DNA of 64,000 nt, taken from Cliona cf. orientalis. Its lineage: Eukaryota > Porifera > Demospongiae > Clionaida > Clionaidae. A model generated the notes under the pieces. That model saw nothing but the letters and a program-made list of their open reading frames with translations, was not told where the DNA came from and ran no database searches. Of this stretch, positions 34,101 to 49,100 are shown piece by piece. The stretch spans positions 4,919,501 through 4,983,500 of the forward strand of contig OZ005699.1 of assembly GCA_963930775.1 (NCBI GenBank), given 5' to 3'. The position numbers and the translations under genes are program-made. How positions within the stretch are numbered: position 1 is the stretch's first letter; each line of letters opens with the position of its first letter.

Positions 34101-37100
34101 CGATCAGTGATAAGTATTATTGCATCTATGACCAAGCATACATACTTTTCGAGGTAAAAAGAAGCCATCACCATCTCGTTTGTCTACCAAAAGCTCACCA
34201 GTGGGCGAGAAGGCAGCAGTGACCAGCAAATGACACCAGAAATTTTGAACAAAGCGTTTTTAGTGAAAGCCACACAGTAAAAACCTCGAAAATACCATGA
34301 AGAACCCTATAATTTTATTCACAATGTAAAAACGAGTTAGGTAGCAGATTTCCTGGAAATAGAGACAGACAGATACACACACACAGACAGACGGAATGAT
34401 TATACCATAACCCTGCGGTGCATGTGCTGAGGGTTAATAAAAGCGGCCCAGCTGCACTCCAGCTAGGCTAAAGTTACTAGGACACACGCGAGTGCAGGAA
34501 TTTCCTTGCTCAGCACACAAGCCAATGGCTAATGGACACGTACAGGGATTTAGTGTTGCACCGGCACCAGAGGCTGAGGCGCCGTACCAGGTGCACCAAA
34601 GCATGAGGCTGAGGCTAGGGTGGGGCAAGTTTGCATCAATACGAGGCAGATTGTGCTTAATAAATACTTGTGTTCTGTAGAGCTGTTTGGCCATCTTTGG
34701 CGAGGCACTAGTAAGAGTTGGAATCTGAATGTTTATTATTGGATAGGGATCAACTTGAGACATCTCCTGTGCTTGTGAAGGGGATGATAAAGGGACTACA
34801 GGTGTGCGAATAAGTCCACGGATACAATATCACACCCACACAGTAATTTAGCTAGTTTATCAGTAAAGAGTGGGCTGATTGTCAGCCAATCTGTGAGTAC
34901 AAGTATTAATGAAATGGGGGCCACAACTGTGACAGTAGAGCACTTGCGGGCTTTAAGGGAGGCGCACAATTTTTCAATGGGGTACATACACTTAGGCAAG
35001 ACGAAGAAGCATTGCAGGGCTTTGTACACTTGGTAGCAGGTAAGTAATGCTCCATATGTGGGACTAGTATAGATCACAAGCTGACTTGAAAGCTATGGAA
35101 TGTGGAGACCATGGACACAGATCCAAGCAGATCATGACAGTCACAGTTACCATGTACATGCCCGATTGCCCCCTCCATGTAGCGTCTATTCTATGCCAAC
35201 AGTTTAATAAATAGCTTCCTTCAGCTGCATAGCTGTCTATAATTAGTACAGTCTCAATGAGGTCTATCTCAATTATGTTCTTAGCCACCCCTCGCACTAT
35301 TGAGCTGACTGTGATTGACGATGAGCTCAGTTTTGCTCTGTCCTCCTTTGCAGCCTCAGGCTTACTTTACATTAACACACTTGGTTCAATGTTCATGCCA
35401 TTATATAATATTATATATTATAGATAGCGTAAAAGTACAAGTGTAAATCTGCAATTTACTAAATTAGAACAGTGTACATAATTATGGCCTGTGGCCCAGG
35501 CATGAGAATATGCAATAGAGAGGTCAACGCTAATTAAATCATTAGGTATAGGCTTTCATGAAGGTTTTTGGAGGATATCGTTGCGATTTTTAACCTTAGC
35601 GCTATTGATTTAGTGGGGGAGCCCCTGTTAACTAGCTAGCACTCCAGAGCAATTTTTAGGTCCTTGGAATGTACGCTAATTAGCTGCTTTAATTAACATT
35701 CCAAAGACCTAAAAATTGCTCTGGAGTATTAGCTACCGTAAAGTCTGGTTAATAAGCGCATGCGCTTATCACTCTGGGTGGTAAGGAAACATGCGCCTAT
35801 TAGACGATGTGCGCTTAATAGAGAGTGGAATTTTGGCCCCGCCCACTGCCAGCACGTTCGAGCGCTCAATCACAAAGCTAGCAAGTTATGAACACAGCGA
35901 TTCTTGGACTAAGCTCTGTAATAGTTCATGGGAGTATGATCGGAAGCCATTGCTGGAAGAAAACCGTGGAAAAATAGCCGACTTCTTAGGCGAGACTCGA
36001 GGTCAAGAGTCCGAACCCATCTCAGTATAAATTATCTATGGTGGAACATCACAGTGTTAAGTATAGCCGATCTCGTGCAGCTGGCTATGATCCGAAAATA
36101 GGTTGGTAAATTAGTTCTAGCCACGTAGAGCATGGAACACTCTTGATCGAACGATGACTATAACCGTCGTTTTTATTGGGCGCATGCGCTTATTAGACAA
36201 TACTTAATAACAGGAAGGAAGCATGCGCTTATTAAAAAATATGCGCTTAATAAGCATGTGCGCTTATTAACCAGACTTTACGGTAACTGAGAGGGTTCCC
36301 CGCTAAATCAATAGTTCTAAGTTTGAAAATCGCAACAAAAACCTTCATGAAAGCCTATACTAGCTATTAATTAGTGACCTATTAGCCAAAGGTCAAGTCT
36401 GTCCTACCTCCTCTTTGTGTACATACAGCCCATGGCTCAGGCATGAGAATGCACAATAGAATACTTCGTGCTTATGTCCATAGAGCCACGCTGGCATACA
36501 TTTCGCGTGACTGACGTACCATAATAATAATAGAAAATTCGCACATAGATGTACTGTTTATGTTGGGCTCGCTCAGGCTTGCCCAAGTTATTCGAACAAA
36601 TACGTTGTGTAAGTACCTGTAGCTGGCATTCTAATGGTGATAGTAACAATAATTGTATATTATATACATGCACCTTCATTACCGCTGTCCTGCTTTAAAT
36701 CTTCAGCCTCAACAGATACTTGCCCATGAGAATCATGTGCATCATATCCAGGAGAATCCACGTCAGACACATGTAAGTGAGCTGCTTCATTATCACCCAC
36801 TGGAACTTCATCAGCACTTTCATCAAGTATATCTTCTGAGCTAGGCTGTTCATCACCTATCACATGCACACGTACATGTACAAGTAGATTAATTATTATG
36901 AAATGTGTACCGTAGTGCATCTTTGACAGCCACACATGCACTAGTGGAATCCCACTTAATAGACACCCCTCAACAGTGGATACCAGGGAATTCTGAATAT
37001 CTGAATTGTATCTCCATAGATTTCAAATCCCTCACAGTGTACATTCAACTACTCCATATCTTTCAATAACTATAATATTATACAAATCTAAGTAGCCTTG

Positions 37101-40100
37101 AGGGCTTCAGATTTGGCCATAGTATACTGTTATATGCAAACATTTTAGTTACCGGCTACACTCACAAATGGCATATTTAGCCGCATACCAACTATAATGT
37201 AAATGTGTGTCACATTCAACCTCCTCTAGTTGTTAAGCTACATGCATCACTACTAGACAGTATTCCCATGAAATGTTAATGAAAGGTATAGGAAAACCCT
37301 ATGAACTCATAAAATGATACTATGAAACTCGCGTCATAGCCAAATCCTAGGATATTCATGGGACACGAAAATACCATGAAATAATTTCATGGGATCTATA
37401 ATTTTACCAAAAAACCTATGAAAATAGAAATCATAGGTTTCAACAAACCTATGAAATAGTACAAAAGCTATGAAATTAATTTCATGGGATTATATAGGAT
37501 ATGAAAATGCCATGAAATAGGGATATGAAATATCCATGAAAACGAAAGTCATAGGTCTTAACGAACCTATGATAAAGATTTCATGGGATTTTCATGGAGA
37601 CGACTGTGCACATGCATCACATGTGACATAGGTGCAGTGGCAGCTGCTTCTATTTTAAATCCTAGCTCACAATAGTTTGTTTAAGATGGCAGTTCAGTAG
37701 AACAGCTAGACCAAGTTGTTAGAGCCTAGCTCTCTTAGCTTAGTTGGCTGTGTTGTGAACCATCTGTAGTACTGTGTGTCTGGACATCTCTATCCAAAGT
37801 ACACTACTGAACAGCTGCTAGAAAGAAAGAAGAAGCTCCAAGTCTTCAGATGCTAAGGGAATTTCCTTGTAAGAATTAGCATGCAATGTGGAAGCAATAA
37901 TTATTAGGTCTAAGAATTGGTTGTGAGTAAGCCTATTAATGGGTATTGGGTTGTCAAGTAAGTAACCTATTTAAACTCCTTTATCAGTGTGTATTAATTT
38001 TGATCATAGCTGTTGTGATTCAATTGGTCTGGAGGAGGTGTTTATTTCTCAAAGATACGTGTACCTATAAAATTCATAGCTTGAAGCTTGACACCAAGCT
38101 TAATTGGTTCTTATACTATAATATCTTGTCTATCAATAGTCTGGTCGTAGATTTGACATTTAAACCAGTCGCCATTATGCTAGCTTAGTGGCAGCTGCTG
38201 TTGGTCAGCTGCAGTGAGGAGTGTGGGTTAAAGTTTGTGCTGTATCACACTGTACTGACGGGATATGTGGTAAGGGAGATAATACTGTTTACATTTTATC
38301 CGAGTATTTATTCTTGGTATCAGCCACATTATCCCATACTTGTGCCTTGTATCCATGGATACAAGAAAGACTGCCTAGTTGAGGCACCTATATCCAAGTA
38401 CCTGTGGTTGAACACGCAACCACAAACCACTCACAGTACGCAACCAATTCAGATAGGTTGAGTCCATTTGGTGCCTGCTGTAGAGCTATTATAGATAATA
38501 TTATAGCAAGTTCACCTAAGAAGCAAAGGTAATAGTGACTTACCAGCATTACCTTGTCTGTTAATTAACTAAACTATATTCGAGTATTACCAGGAGTACA
38601 TTACTAATGCAAACATCTCTTTCCAGATTTGACATCACACCACCCTTGTACAGGGGCCTGAATATCATTAGAAGGTACTTACGTTGTAACCACTGAGTTA
38701 CATTCTGTATAGCTGCAGCTGCAGCTAGTTACTGATAGGACAGTGCAGACATAACCTTCATGGCTTCATGGTTTTCGTGGTTGCATATTAATGATATTCT
38801 GTGATGTCAAATCTGGAAAGAGATGTTTGCACTACTGTTGTGTGCGTTGCACACTCCTAGTAATGTACTCCTGGTATTACTAATAGCAAAATTTCATAGC
38901 ATTATCTTAGGTAAATCATAGGTATATCATGACAATAATATTATATATACCATGAAGACTGCATGAAAATCCTAGCGTTTTCATTGGTAAATATGCTATG
39001 ACAACCCCATCAAATTACCCATGGTTTCATAGGTTGGAGTTTCATGGGGTTTTCATGGCTTTTGGTAGGTCAAAAATTTCATAGGTATTTCATTGGTCTA
39101 TGTTTCATGGTAAAATCATAGTATGTTCATGGTATATTCATGAGTAAGTGACCCCATGAAATGTTAACGTTTCCTAGGGTTGATGGTCATGAAAATAACA
39201 TGATATGAACATGAAATTATTCATGTGAATTTCATACAGATTTCATACAAATATGTCCACTAGTGATGTACATTCACACATCGGGAACTCCTTCTCAATG
39301 ATCTTTGGTAATTCAACTTTATAAATTATCTGGGATGCTACTTGAGAGTAATGGATGATAACCAGAAATCAAAAATATCAACATACATCTGTATTCTGAT
39401 ACAGGACACCCATTACCTTACTAGCTATATTTTTTATGAATATATTCCGAACTCGAGGTGCAAAGAAAATGCAGGATCAAAGTAGAAATTGTTATCATGT
39501 GGCCGGTTTGCACTTGCACAGTAAACCTACTTTGCGTAGTTGCATTGCGAGAACTAGCTGCTGCGTGGCTGCCAAGTCAAGTTCTAAGAGCAAATTCTTT
39601 CTGATATGCAGTCAAGTGACTTTTTCTGCTGATGAACAACAAATCCACAGACATAGCTATTTCGAAGCAATTAGTGCTAGTTGGATGGTACGTGACTGAC
39701 AGCGGTGTAAAACATCCCATTTGCATATTGGAGGTATCTTAACTTAGTAGCCTGTATATACTTTCCCTCTGATGTCCTCCTTCATCTCAGCTCTCTCTTG
39801 TATCTTTCAGAAAGATGTTGACCTCTCCCTCATACAGCCATTTTTGAAGACTACAATCAATTCCATCAAGGAGATATATATAATTATACATAGTCCTGGG
39901 CCAAATCTCAGCAAAACTGATCGTGTGCTGGTGACCGATTTGAAACGTTTTCAAATTGTAGCTACTGATACTCAAAAGAAACTTTCAAGAGTCTACATTC
40001 AAGCTACGAGTATTGTTTAACCGTTTTTCACATATGGAGCTTCTAGATTCTTTCACACTTCCATCTGATGAGAAAGAGCTAACTACCGTAATTACCCCGT

Positions 40101-43100
40101 GCAGGGTAATGTAATCAGTTGTGTCTGTCTGTCGTCTTGTTAGCACAAAAATGGCCAGATCTAGGCATCTGAGCGACTCACAATCACAATTTATCCGTCA
40201 ATATCGTTGAAAATTTGCTTCATTATACTGAATTCAAATTGTTTAGTAAGCCCCACGAGCGTAGAAACACTGCGTTTTGTTGATCACGCCTATCACCACT
40301 GCACAGCAGGCCAGAGCTTTCTGATTGATTGCTCATTTGCATGACCTAGCACAATATGTAGGTAAAGGTTGTCAACAGGGTTGATGCTACAATGGATGGC
40401 TGCACTGGATTCCGCTGCAAGCAGGATGCAATGCACGCGCGCTCTCCAGAGCTCTAGTTCACATTGATTTCGTTCGCAAAATTTATATTAGAATTTTTGT
40501 GCAACAATATTTTTGTCAACTTCGAATTCAAGCGCACGCTATATATATTCGCTGTACAAATTAGTACAGGTGAGCCTATTTTTGTCAGTTTAATTTGTAA
40601 AAAAATTTTTAACATGAGAATTTCATGAATTATGGTACTCATGGTCAGGAAAGGTTGGAAATACTTTTAGACACTTTTGGGGAAGATTGTGTTGACCGTG
40701 AGGAAGTACAAGTGAGTAGGAATGTCTCAAGAGACTAATTCACAACAAATACTTGTCCTTGACACTGCAACAAATATTGAGAGTCCTCTGCATGGATAAG
40801 TCATTACAAGATATGTTCCATCAGCTAACAAGCCATCTACTATAGCTGCTTTAGTTCTGGTCAGTACAGCAGAGTGTGAACGTGAGTTTCCCCCATGAAT
40901 TGTATAAAGATTGAACTGAGGAATTGGCTAAAGACAACTATGCTTGACTGTTTGATGCGATTTGACTTTGAGGACCCATCTTCGTCTAATTTTAACTTCG
41001 AAAGAGCAGCTGATATTAAGGGTGGGATGCGAAATAAATGACTGTCAGTTCATAAATTGTGACTGCTTTCGTGTGCATGTTAGAATTTCATTCTAATTAC
41101 TGAATCTCTTGACAATTTCATCAACAAACAGTCAGAAATCCCCTGAAAATATTAATCAATTTATGTGACCTCAGAAGCCATCACAAGCTATCTCGGAGGT
41201 TATAAATGTCGAAATTTTCCTGGGGGAGTATGGAACTAGACCTCCCTAGAGTCTGCAGCTGCATGCTTATGAACACCAGTCCCTCCATTCTATAAAATAT
41301 CCTGGCTATAATACTGGTGTTGCTGCCCAGCTTTGCTGGACATAGTTGGTGGATGCTACTATGTTCTTACGCTGTTTCACTGCTTCGTATTATGCTGCTC
41401 AGACAGGGAACACATCAAACCAGGGATGGTACTCCCAAGACATCATAGATAGGAACATATGCCACACAAAGTCTTCTTTCCACGAAGCGCTGTAGCCCAC
41501 CTTGTGTTTGTTCGTCGAATCTGTTGAACTATCCAAACTTGAACGTGGCCTTTTTTCTGCCAGACATTTTCGAAGTTTGAAACGAAAGACATACACATGG
41601 CCATATGAGTAAATCCCTACTGATTACTCGATTGTACCATGTGTACGTGCAAGCGCTTCGTTAAGGGGTGTGGGTCATTGCAAGGTATAGCGTGGTGGCG
41701 CGCCATGCTCTGGAAGAATACTCCTATGTACTATTAATAGTACATTGCTACTTCACTATCTAATTGGACACCCCTCCCATGAAAAACTTGGCTATGCAGT
41801 TGGGAGGTGGATAGCCTGACATACATGTACACGTACACGTATATGTAAACATCAGGGGTTCCCTATATTATATCAGGCATCCTTCACTTTTGAAACACTC
41901 TGCCTTGAAAACCAGTACCAAGTAGTGATATCTCTTAAAGATGGCTACTAGATTTAGGGAACCCCCAAACATGTCCATACACACGTATACGTAGTTACGT
42001 AAAGCTTGTCACAGTAGTAGGGAAATGTACATGTACACTTAACTAAAGGGCTAAAACGAAGCATGCATAAAAAATTGTGCCTGGTGAAGCTCACATAAAA
42101 TTATGTGCTTAACAGTCAGTAAGCAGCACTTAACAACCAGTTTCTACAGTATTCGAAAGCAAGCTCACCGGTGTTATTAGGAGAAAGTGGTAAATCAGTA
42201 TACTCTTCACCAGACTCATCATCACTGAAGTCTTCGAAATCACTCATTTCACCAGCAGGAATAGTGCTATCATGTATCCCCACAAGTAGACTATAGTCCA
42301 TCAAATTCAAAGACTGCAATAACTGAAATAACATACTTTGGTATATTCTTCATAAATTTTATCCTAGTGTAAAACCAGATGGATCATGCAAATACACATG
42401 TACACATGTACATGTATACTGCATATCCCTACCCATTTTCATACTTTTGGCTAGTATTACAGATGCATGTGTAGATATCTTGTCTTCATACTCAAAGTAA
42501 TACTGGTCACATGACCATGGTACAGTGTAGTCCACCTAATTCGAATCCGCATACCACGAATTTTCTTCTAATTCGAAGTCTTTCCAATTCCCCACATAAA
42601 GCTAATACATAAATTCGAAATGCCACTTTCGCTTAATTAGAATACGCACAAGGTCTAGTAACTATACGGACATGCACATAATATACGGAACAGAGATCAC
42701 GTGGGCACCACATGGCTGCAGCTGAGTGCAGCTGCACTAGCCAGAAGTAGCTATATCTAGCAGTATCAGGCTCTAAACTGTTAAAAGAAAGCTAGAAATA
42801 GTAGATAGAGTGGACAGTCTGCCTGAGAAGAAGAAAAGGTTGTTTCATCTGAATATGTAAATATTATTATTATGTGTGGTAGCTATTTATCCCTTTAATT
42901 CAAAATTATCATTCATATGAGCAAAATTCAAATTAAGTGGATATTGCTGTAATTCAAATTTTCCTTTAATTCAAATTATTTGGGTGGATTTGTAAATTCG
43001 AATTAAGTGGACTACACTGTATTACTGTTTATGGATTTAATGCATGCAATATTTCACTGTAAAGATAGTAGTGGCAGTCAGGGTGTGAGTGTAGGTTATG

Positions 43101-46100
43101 TCGAGGTTTAGATAGCTTCATTAACCCTCAGCATATGCACAAGGGGTACGGTAGTCATTCTGTGTGTGTGTCTGTTACCACGCTAACTGGTACATACCTG
43201 TTTTGTATATGGTAGTTCAAGATATGCATTGTGTGGAAAAGCTTTGTTCAAAAGTTCTAGTGATAGTTGCTCACCACCGTTACTTAACAAGCTCTTAATC
43301 GATGAAAAAGATAGCAACTGCTTCATTTCAAGGAGACTTGTGTGTAGGTCTAGCGATAAACTCGAATGATTCCTCACTAGTCACAGTAGGCCATCAACTG
43401 GCTTAAGTTTAAAATTACTCATTGATCTGGCATGCACTTGGTACTATTACATAATCCTGTATAATTGTTGCTGGCATAGCTGACTAGCTATACTTTGTCA
43501 CTACTATTTCTTATTGCAATGAATCTCTCAGCACCAAGGGTTGGCACCAATGGTGTTCATTATCATAGCTACCATATCCTTTACTTTAGGCTACTAGTTC
43601 TTATTCCTACAATTGGGTTACAGGTTTCTCTGTGAATACAGTGTGACAGGTAATTGCAAATTTTCATTGTTTTCATGGTTGACTCAGCAGTCACGAGAAT
43701 TTCCACTCACAAAAATTAATGCCTATGATGATATACTATGTAAGTGGATAGCTGATGAGCGTGGCCAAAAACATCATGAAATGGCGTCTTCGACACCAAT
43801 ATTCTTGTATCTCGTGCTATTTGTCCAAGTCTCTGCAAATCTATGTGGCTTAGTGACAAAGAACATGGTGAGTGAAATGGAGCGAGTGTATCGATTATAC
43901 TATCATGTGTGCAGTCCCGTGCCTCAGACTTTCAACAAATGATTATTAACACCCCCGAAAATTATCCGCATTATAGTATGGTATATCACCGCACTTGTGC
44001 ACAAAAATATTGGGCAGACAGGTAAGGGGGCTTATAAATATGCAAAAAATAATATTATTTTTGGTTTCATCTAGCAACAATATTTGGGGTGGAAGTGCGA
44101 TAAATGAGTGGGCATATTTAGCACACAAAGTTCCTTGGGACGTATTTTAGGAGAATTCCTCTGGGTAATTTTTGATCACAAACAAAATTAATGCTAGCAA
44201 TTTGATTTGGTGACTTATTGTGATAATATTATGGTGCTTAATTTAATTGAAGTCAAATTTTTAGGGGGGGAAGCTAGGGAGTTTGGACCCCTGTCCCCCC
44301 CACTGAATGAAACCCTATTATTTCTGTATGATTACCATGAACGCATGCAATCTGCACTTATAGTGGCTGTCTGATGGATCCTTCAATTTGTTCAATTGTT
44401 TTTATACTTGTAATAATATTATACGAAATGAGAGGCTTATCAGTATCAAACAGCTCTTGTATTTTCCTGGTCACCATTCTTAGAGGTTTCTTGATTTTGA
44501 CCCTCTCCGTTAGTATTGACTTTTAAGCACATCTAGGACTTACGCGCATACTATATTTACAAGTATAAAAAACAATAAAATTGAAGGATGAAGTTGGGAT
44601 GGCAGGGTCAAAAAGTACACAAACAAGATTTAAACGTTCGATGAACAAACTAGTGTAGGCAACGTTTGTACCTGGTTTTATAGCGACCTACTTCCATTCT
44701 AAGCCTTTATTGGTAGCACCAAAGATCAAGAAGGCAACACCAATCGTCGAGACAAGTAAAAACTCGAGTCGATTTAATAGAGACGGTGGTGGTGAAAAAC
44801 AGCTCTGAGCTGACAAAACGCCATCACACGCTGTATCAAGACTAAGCTGGGGTCACGAGACGTCAAAGGCCTTCGTTCTAAGCTAGTCTTCAATACAACA
44901 AAACCAGAAGCCTACCCCATCACTTCTGTCTCCATTGTTGAGCGGTAAAGTGAACTGGAGCTTTACATTGTTGGAGACTCAGACTCGGCTCGAGTTTGTT
45001 ACTGACACTTCGTAGCGTTGAGAACCACCTGAAAGGGCCATGATAGCCTCTCTTTTTTGTCAAATCTCGAAAAGAACGGGCTGACAAGCCATCAAACAAA
45101 ATTTCATAGCTAGTCAAAAAATCTGTTTTTAGTAACATGTTGGATTTCGCCGTCTACGTACGTTACATGCCCTCTCGCCGCCTACGGCGGCTCGATAAGC
45201 CCTTGGTTATACATCCCTTCGCTTGCTTTTCTCGATTATTGTGCACCTATTAATGTCGATGTGTTTGTCGAGTACGGCATGTAGGAGCTCGAGATTTTCA
45301 GGTTGATTCCTGGTTGTCATGATGGTTCAGAATAGATTCTGTTACATTATTTTTGCACCCCTAAAAAAGCAAACGTAGGGATGTATAGCAGATGCTTATG
45401 CCTTACAAATCTTGTTTGTGTACTTTTTGACCCTGCCATCCCTACTTCATCCTTCAATTTTATTGTTTTTTATACATGTACTTGTTTCTGTTCTTTTTTT
45501 ATTGCTCTTACATTTATCAATACCATCTTATATGGCTTGCTCATTTAACTCTCAGTGTAATTAAGTAGCTAGCAGATGGGAGGTACTGAAGTTCGCTCGT
45601 GCGTGCAAAGTCTTAGCCACGCCCTTCAAGGAGGCTGACAAAGAAGGCTGCCCAGCTCAGGTAGCGGTGTGTCTCTTCCGAAGTTGTGAACTGGCTGATA
45701 GGCTGACTGCTGAGGAGCCTCTTGATACTTAGTTCACTGTATAGCGCTCAGCTCGCACTGGCCTAGTTAACTAAGCTATAGTTAGCTCGCGCGAGGAGCG
45801 TGGCGCCTAGATTGAGGCAAGAACTGAGCGCCGCCAGTGTCTGAGCGATCGAGCCAGGCACTGACTAGGCCGGCCAGTTGCATTGTACATCGCGCGCGCC
45901 GCGCCCCTGGCTATAGTCACATGATTTCATCATGGCAACACATTCCGAGCATGCGCATTGTATGACAAAATGGCGAATCAGACACACCCATTAGTTAATG
46001 CGCCGTACACACCCACCATTACGTGTAACTGTTGAGATAACGCCAAACTAACGTGCCATGGACCTGCGCGCTACAAAATAGAGTGGATTTATACGAGAAC

Positions 46101-49100
46101 TAAGGCGAGCGGTCCAGACAGTCTTGAGTTAGCCCTGATAATGAAAAAGAAAGAAAGAAAGAATGAGAAATGGGCTATTTTTCAAACATCTGGTTCTGGC
46201 ATATACAATTGTTTTTATAAATGATCTTGATCTTGCTAGATGCACAATTTGCTGGAGATTCTGATTTTCACACTTAGAAATTTCACAAAATTACCTATCT
46301 TGAGATATTTGATCCTTGACCTCGATACCTACATGCTTGCCTTGTTATCCCAGAATTCCAGCCTTTCGAGTTAGTCAAAATTACGATGGCTACTGGCGAT
46401 TCTCTGGTTTTTCAGCATGAGTACCATTTCAACCTGGTCTGAGCGCACCAATGTGCTGCGTGAATGATCGTATGATTGGTTGAGCGATTGGCCACACATC
46501 TTAAAAATACCTATGAACATGCATGTATACTTGGACGTAGCTCTTTTTAGTGCATATCGCTGTTTGACACACTTTGCTATTAAGCGCAGGCTTTCTTTCA
46601 GTGGAGATGTAAGTGCATGCGCCTAATGGTGCAAAACTATGGTTATTGCAGTTTCTTGCTGATTTGCAATAGGTGCACACACTTAAAAACCCTACAGTAT
46701 TAGATTTGTAGCTGGCTTCACTAGCATACATGCATGCACATGTTAAACTGAATCATTACATCCCGAGTCCCAAACAACAAACATAAATTCAGCCAACCTA
46801 TGATCAAATTGAGGTAATTGATGATTAAATTGCTGTTTTAAATGTTTAGCTCGATGTTGGGACCCAGAATTTGAACTTAGTGTAGAAGAGATCATGGACT
46901 ATCAATGATATATGGCGATTCTCTCAGTTCGCTTTCTTTGGCGATCTCACACTCTCGGGGATTTCCCTATTCAGCCTAGCACATGACAGATAAGGTCACC
47001 TGGTCATGTCCAGATCAACAGGTTAAGCTGCGCGCCTCAGTGTTATCATAGAGTTGGTAGACTCTATAAGTAGGGATGGCCCAGATATACCATAATATTA
47101 TATGTAATACATTACAAATACCCAAATATCTCAAAATAGGCAATTTTGTGAAATTTCTAAGTGTGAAAATCAGAATCTCCAGCAAATTGTGCATCTAACA
47201 AGACCAAGATTATTCATTAAATCAATTGTATACGCCAGAACCAGATGTTCAAAAAACGGCCATTTCCCATTCTTTCTTTCTTCATTCATTCTTTCTTTCT
47301 TTCTAGTTTCTTGGGCTAGCTCAAGACTGCCTCCACCGCTCATCTTACTTTGAGTATAAATCCACTCTATTTTGTAGCGCGTGCACTGCAGTGGCACGCT
47401 AGTTTGGCGTTATCTCGACAGTTACGTAATAGTGGGTGTGTACGGCGCATTATCGAATGGGTGTGTCTGATATGCCATTTTGTGATATAGTGCGCATGCT
47501 CGGAATATGTTGCCATGGTGAAGTCATGTGACAGCGCTAGGTGCCTATATCTGATATAGACCTAGCTCGTACATCGCTAGACGTGCAACAGCACGCTGGA
47601 CCGATCATGGATATGAAGGTTCAAGGCTCGAGGAGCGCTTGCAGCGCTAGTGCTACACTGGATCGATCATAGATATCATACCATCATACGAAGGCGCAAG
47701 GCTCAAGCAGTGGTATTAAACGTACAGATCATAAAATTATGCCAGGCTGGGTAGCTAGCTGCTGCCAACAGTAAAACTTAGAACTTGATTTTCTCCCTAA
47801 GCGGAAAAGTCTCATCACTACTTGGGCCGCCTATTAAAGCAGCCTTCTTGGTCATCCTGTTCATCGTCATAATAATAATTATTATTATTATGAACCGGCA
47901 AGTTAATCAGGGGCGTGGCAAAGAATTTTGTGCACCTCCCATCTTCCACTTAATCAAAAGTTGTGAGCAAACCATGTAAGATGACATTGATAAATTACAC
48001 TAAGTGCAATAAAAAAGAACAGAAACAAGTATAAAAACAATTGAATAAAATTGAAGAATGAAGTAGGGATGGTAGGATCAAAAAGTACACAAACAAGAGA
48101 TAATCACATCTACTATACATCCCTACGCTTGCTTTTTGAGGGGTGCAAAAATGACCAGTAATAATGCAATTGAATCAAAACTGCCGGATAAGCCCGAAAC
48201 ACCGTGACAACTAGGGAACAACCTGCACGAATGTCTCCCACATACCACACTCAACAAACACATCAACCATGATTAATTGGTGCACAATAGTCGAGAAAAA
48301 CAAGCGTAGTGGATGTATAGTAGATGCGATTATCTCGTTTGTGTACTTTTTGATCCTACCATCCCTACTTCATTCTTCAATTTTATTCAATTGTTTTTAT
48401 ACTTGCACAATACGGAACATACGCAGTTTGTCGTTGTGTCCGAGGTCAACAATGGTGGCGTATATAAAGTAGCACGTAATACTTTTCATGAGGGACGAGG
48501 GATATAGTAAGTTTTTCATTACATCCTGAGTCCCAATCTCAACAAAAAAAATTCAGCCAACCTATGATGAAACCTGTGATGCAATTGCTGTAAAGAATGT
48601 TTCAAAGTGTTTAGCTTGAATGAAAGGCTGTTGGGACCCGAAATTTGAATCTAGTGTAGAAGGACTATCGATGATATATGGTGATTCTCTCGGTTCACTT
48701 TCTTTGGTGAGTTGCACTCTGGGGAGATTTCCCTATTCATCTAGGTGCACGTGTGGAGGTCACGTCTGGCTTAAGCCGTGTGTACAGGTGTCCGGGTCAA
48801 CTGGTTCAAGCCGTGTGCCCCAATATATACGTATATGGAGCATGCGCAGTTTAAGGACGTGTCGTAGTTCAAATTATGGCAGCATACAGTAGTGCGGTGT
48901 AATATTTTTCATGAGGGACGAGGGATGTAATAAGTTTTTCATTACATCCCCAGTAGCACTTTACTTTTCTGTGGTTAATTATGGTGTAATTTAAGATGAA
49001 ACCTATGGTGTAATCTATGAGGTAATTATGGGAAATTCAGGGCCTCAATGGAGCCTTTCTGATCATGAGACTTTCATACACTTAAAATATGTCCTATAGT

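Larger units (their letters stand above)
35545..36360. mobile_element. Outer inverted-repeat element holding two inner structures
   Basis: GTATAGGCTTTCATGAAGGT at the left and ACCTTCATGAAAGCCTATAC at the right are perfect inverted ends, extended by CGATTTTTAACCTTAGCG and its diverged partner up to TGATTTAG. Between them lie a hairpin (35641-35728) and a whole second element (35736-36283). No coding content. Confidence 0.8.
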
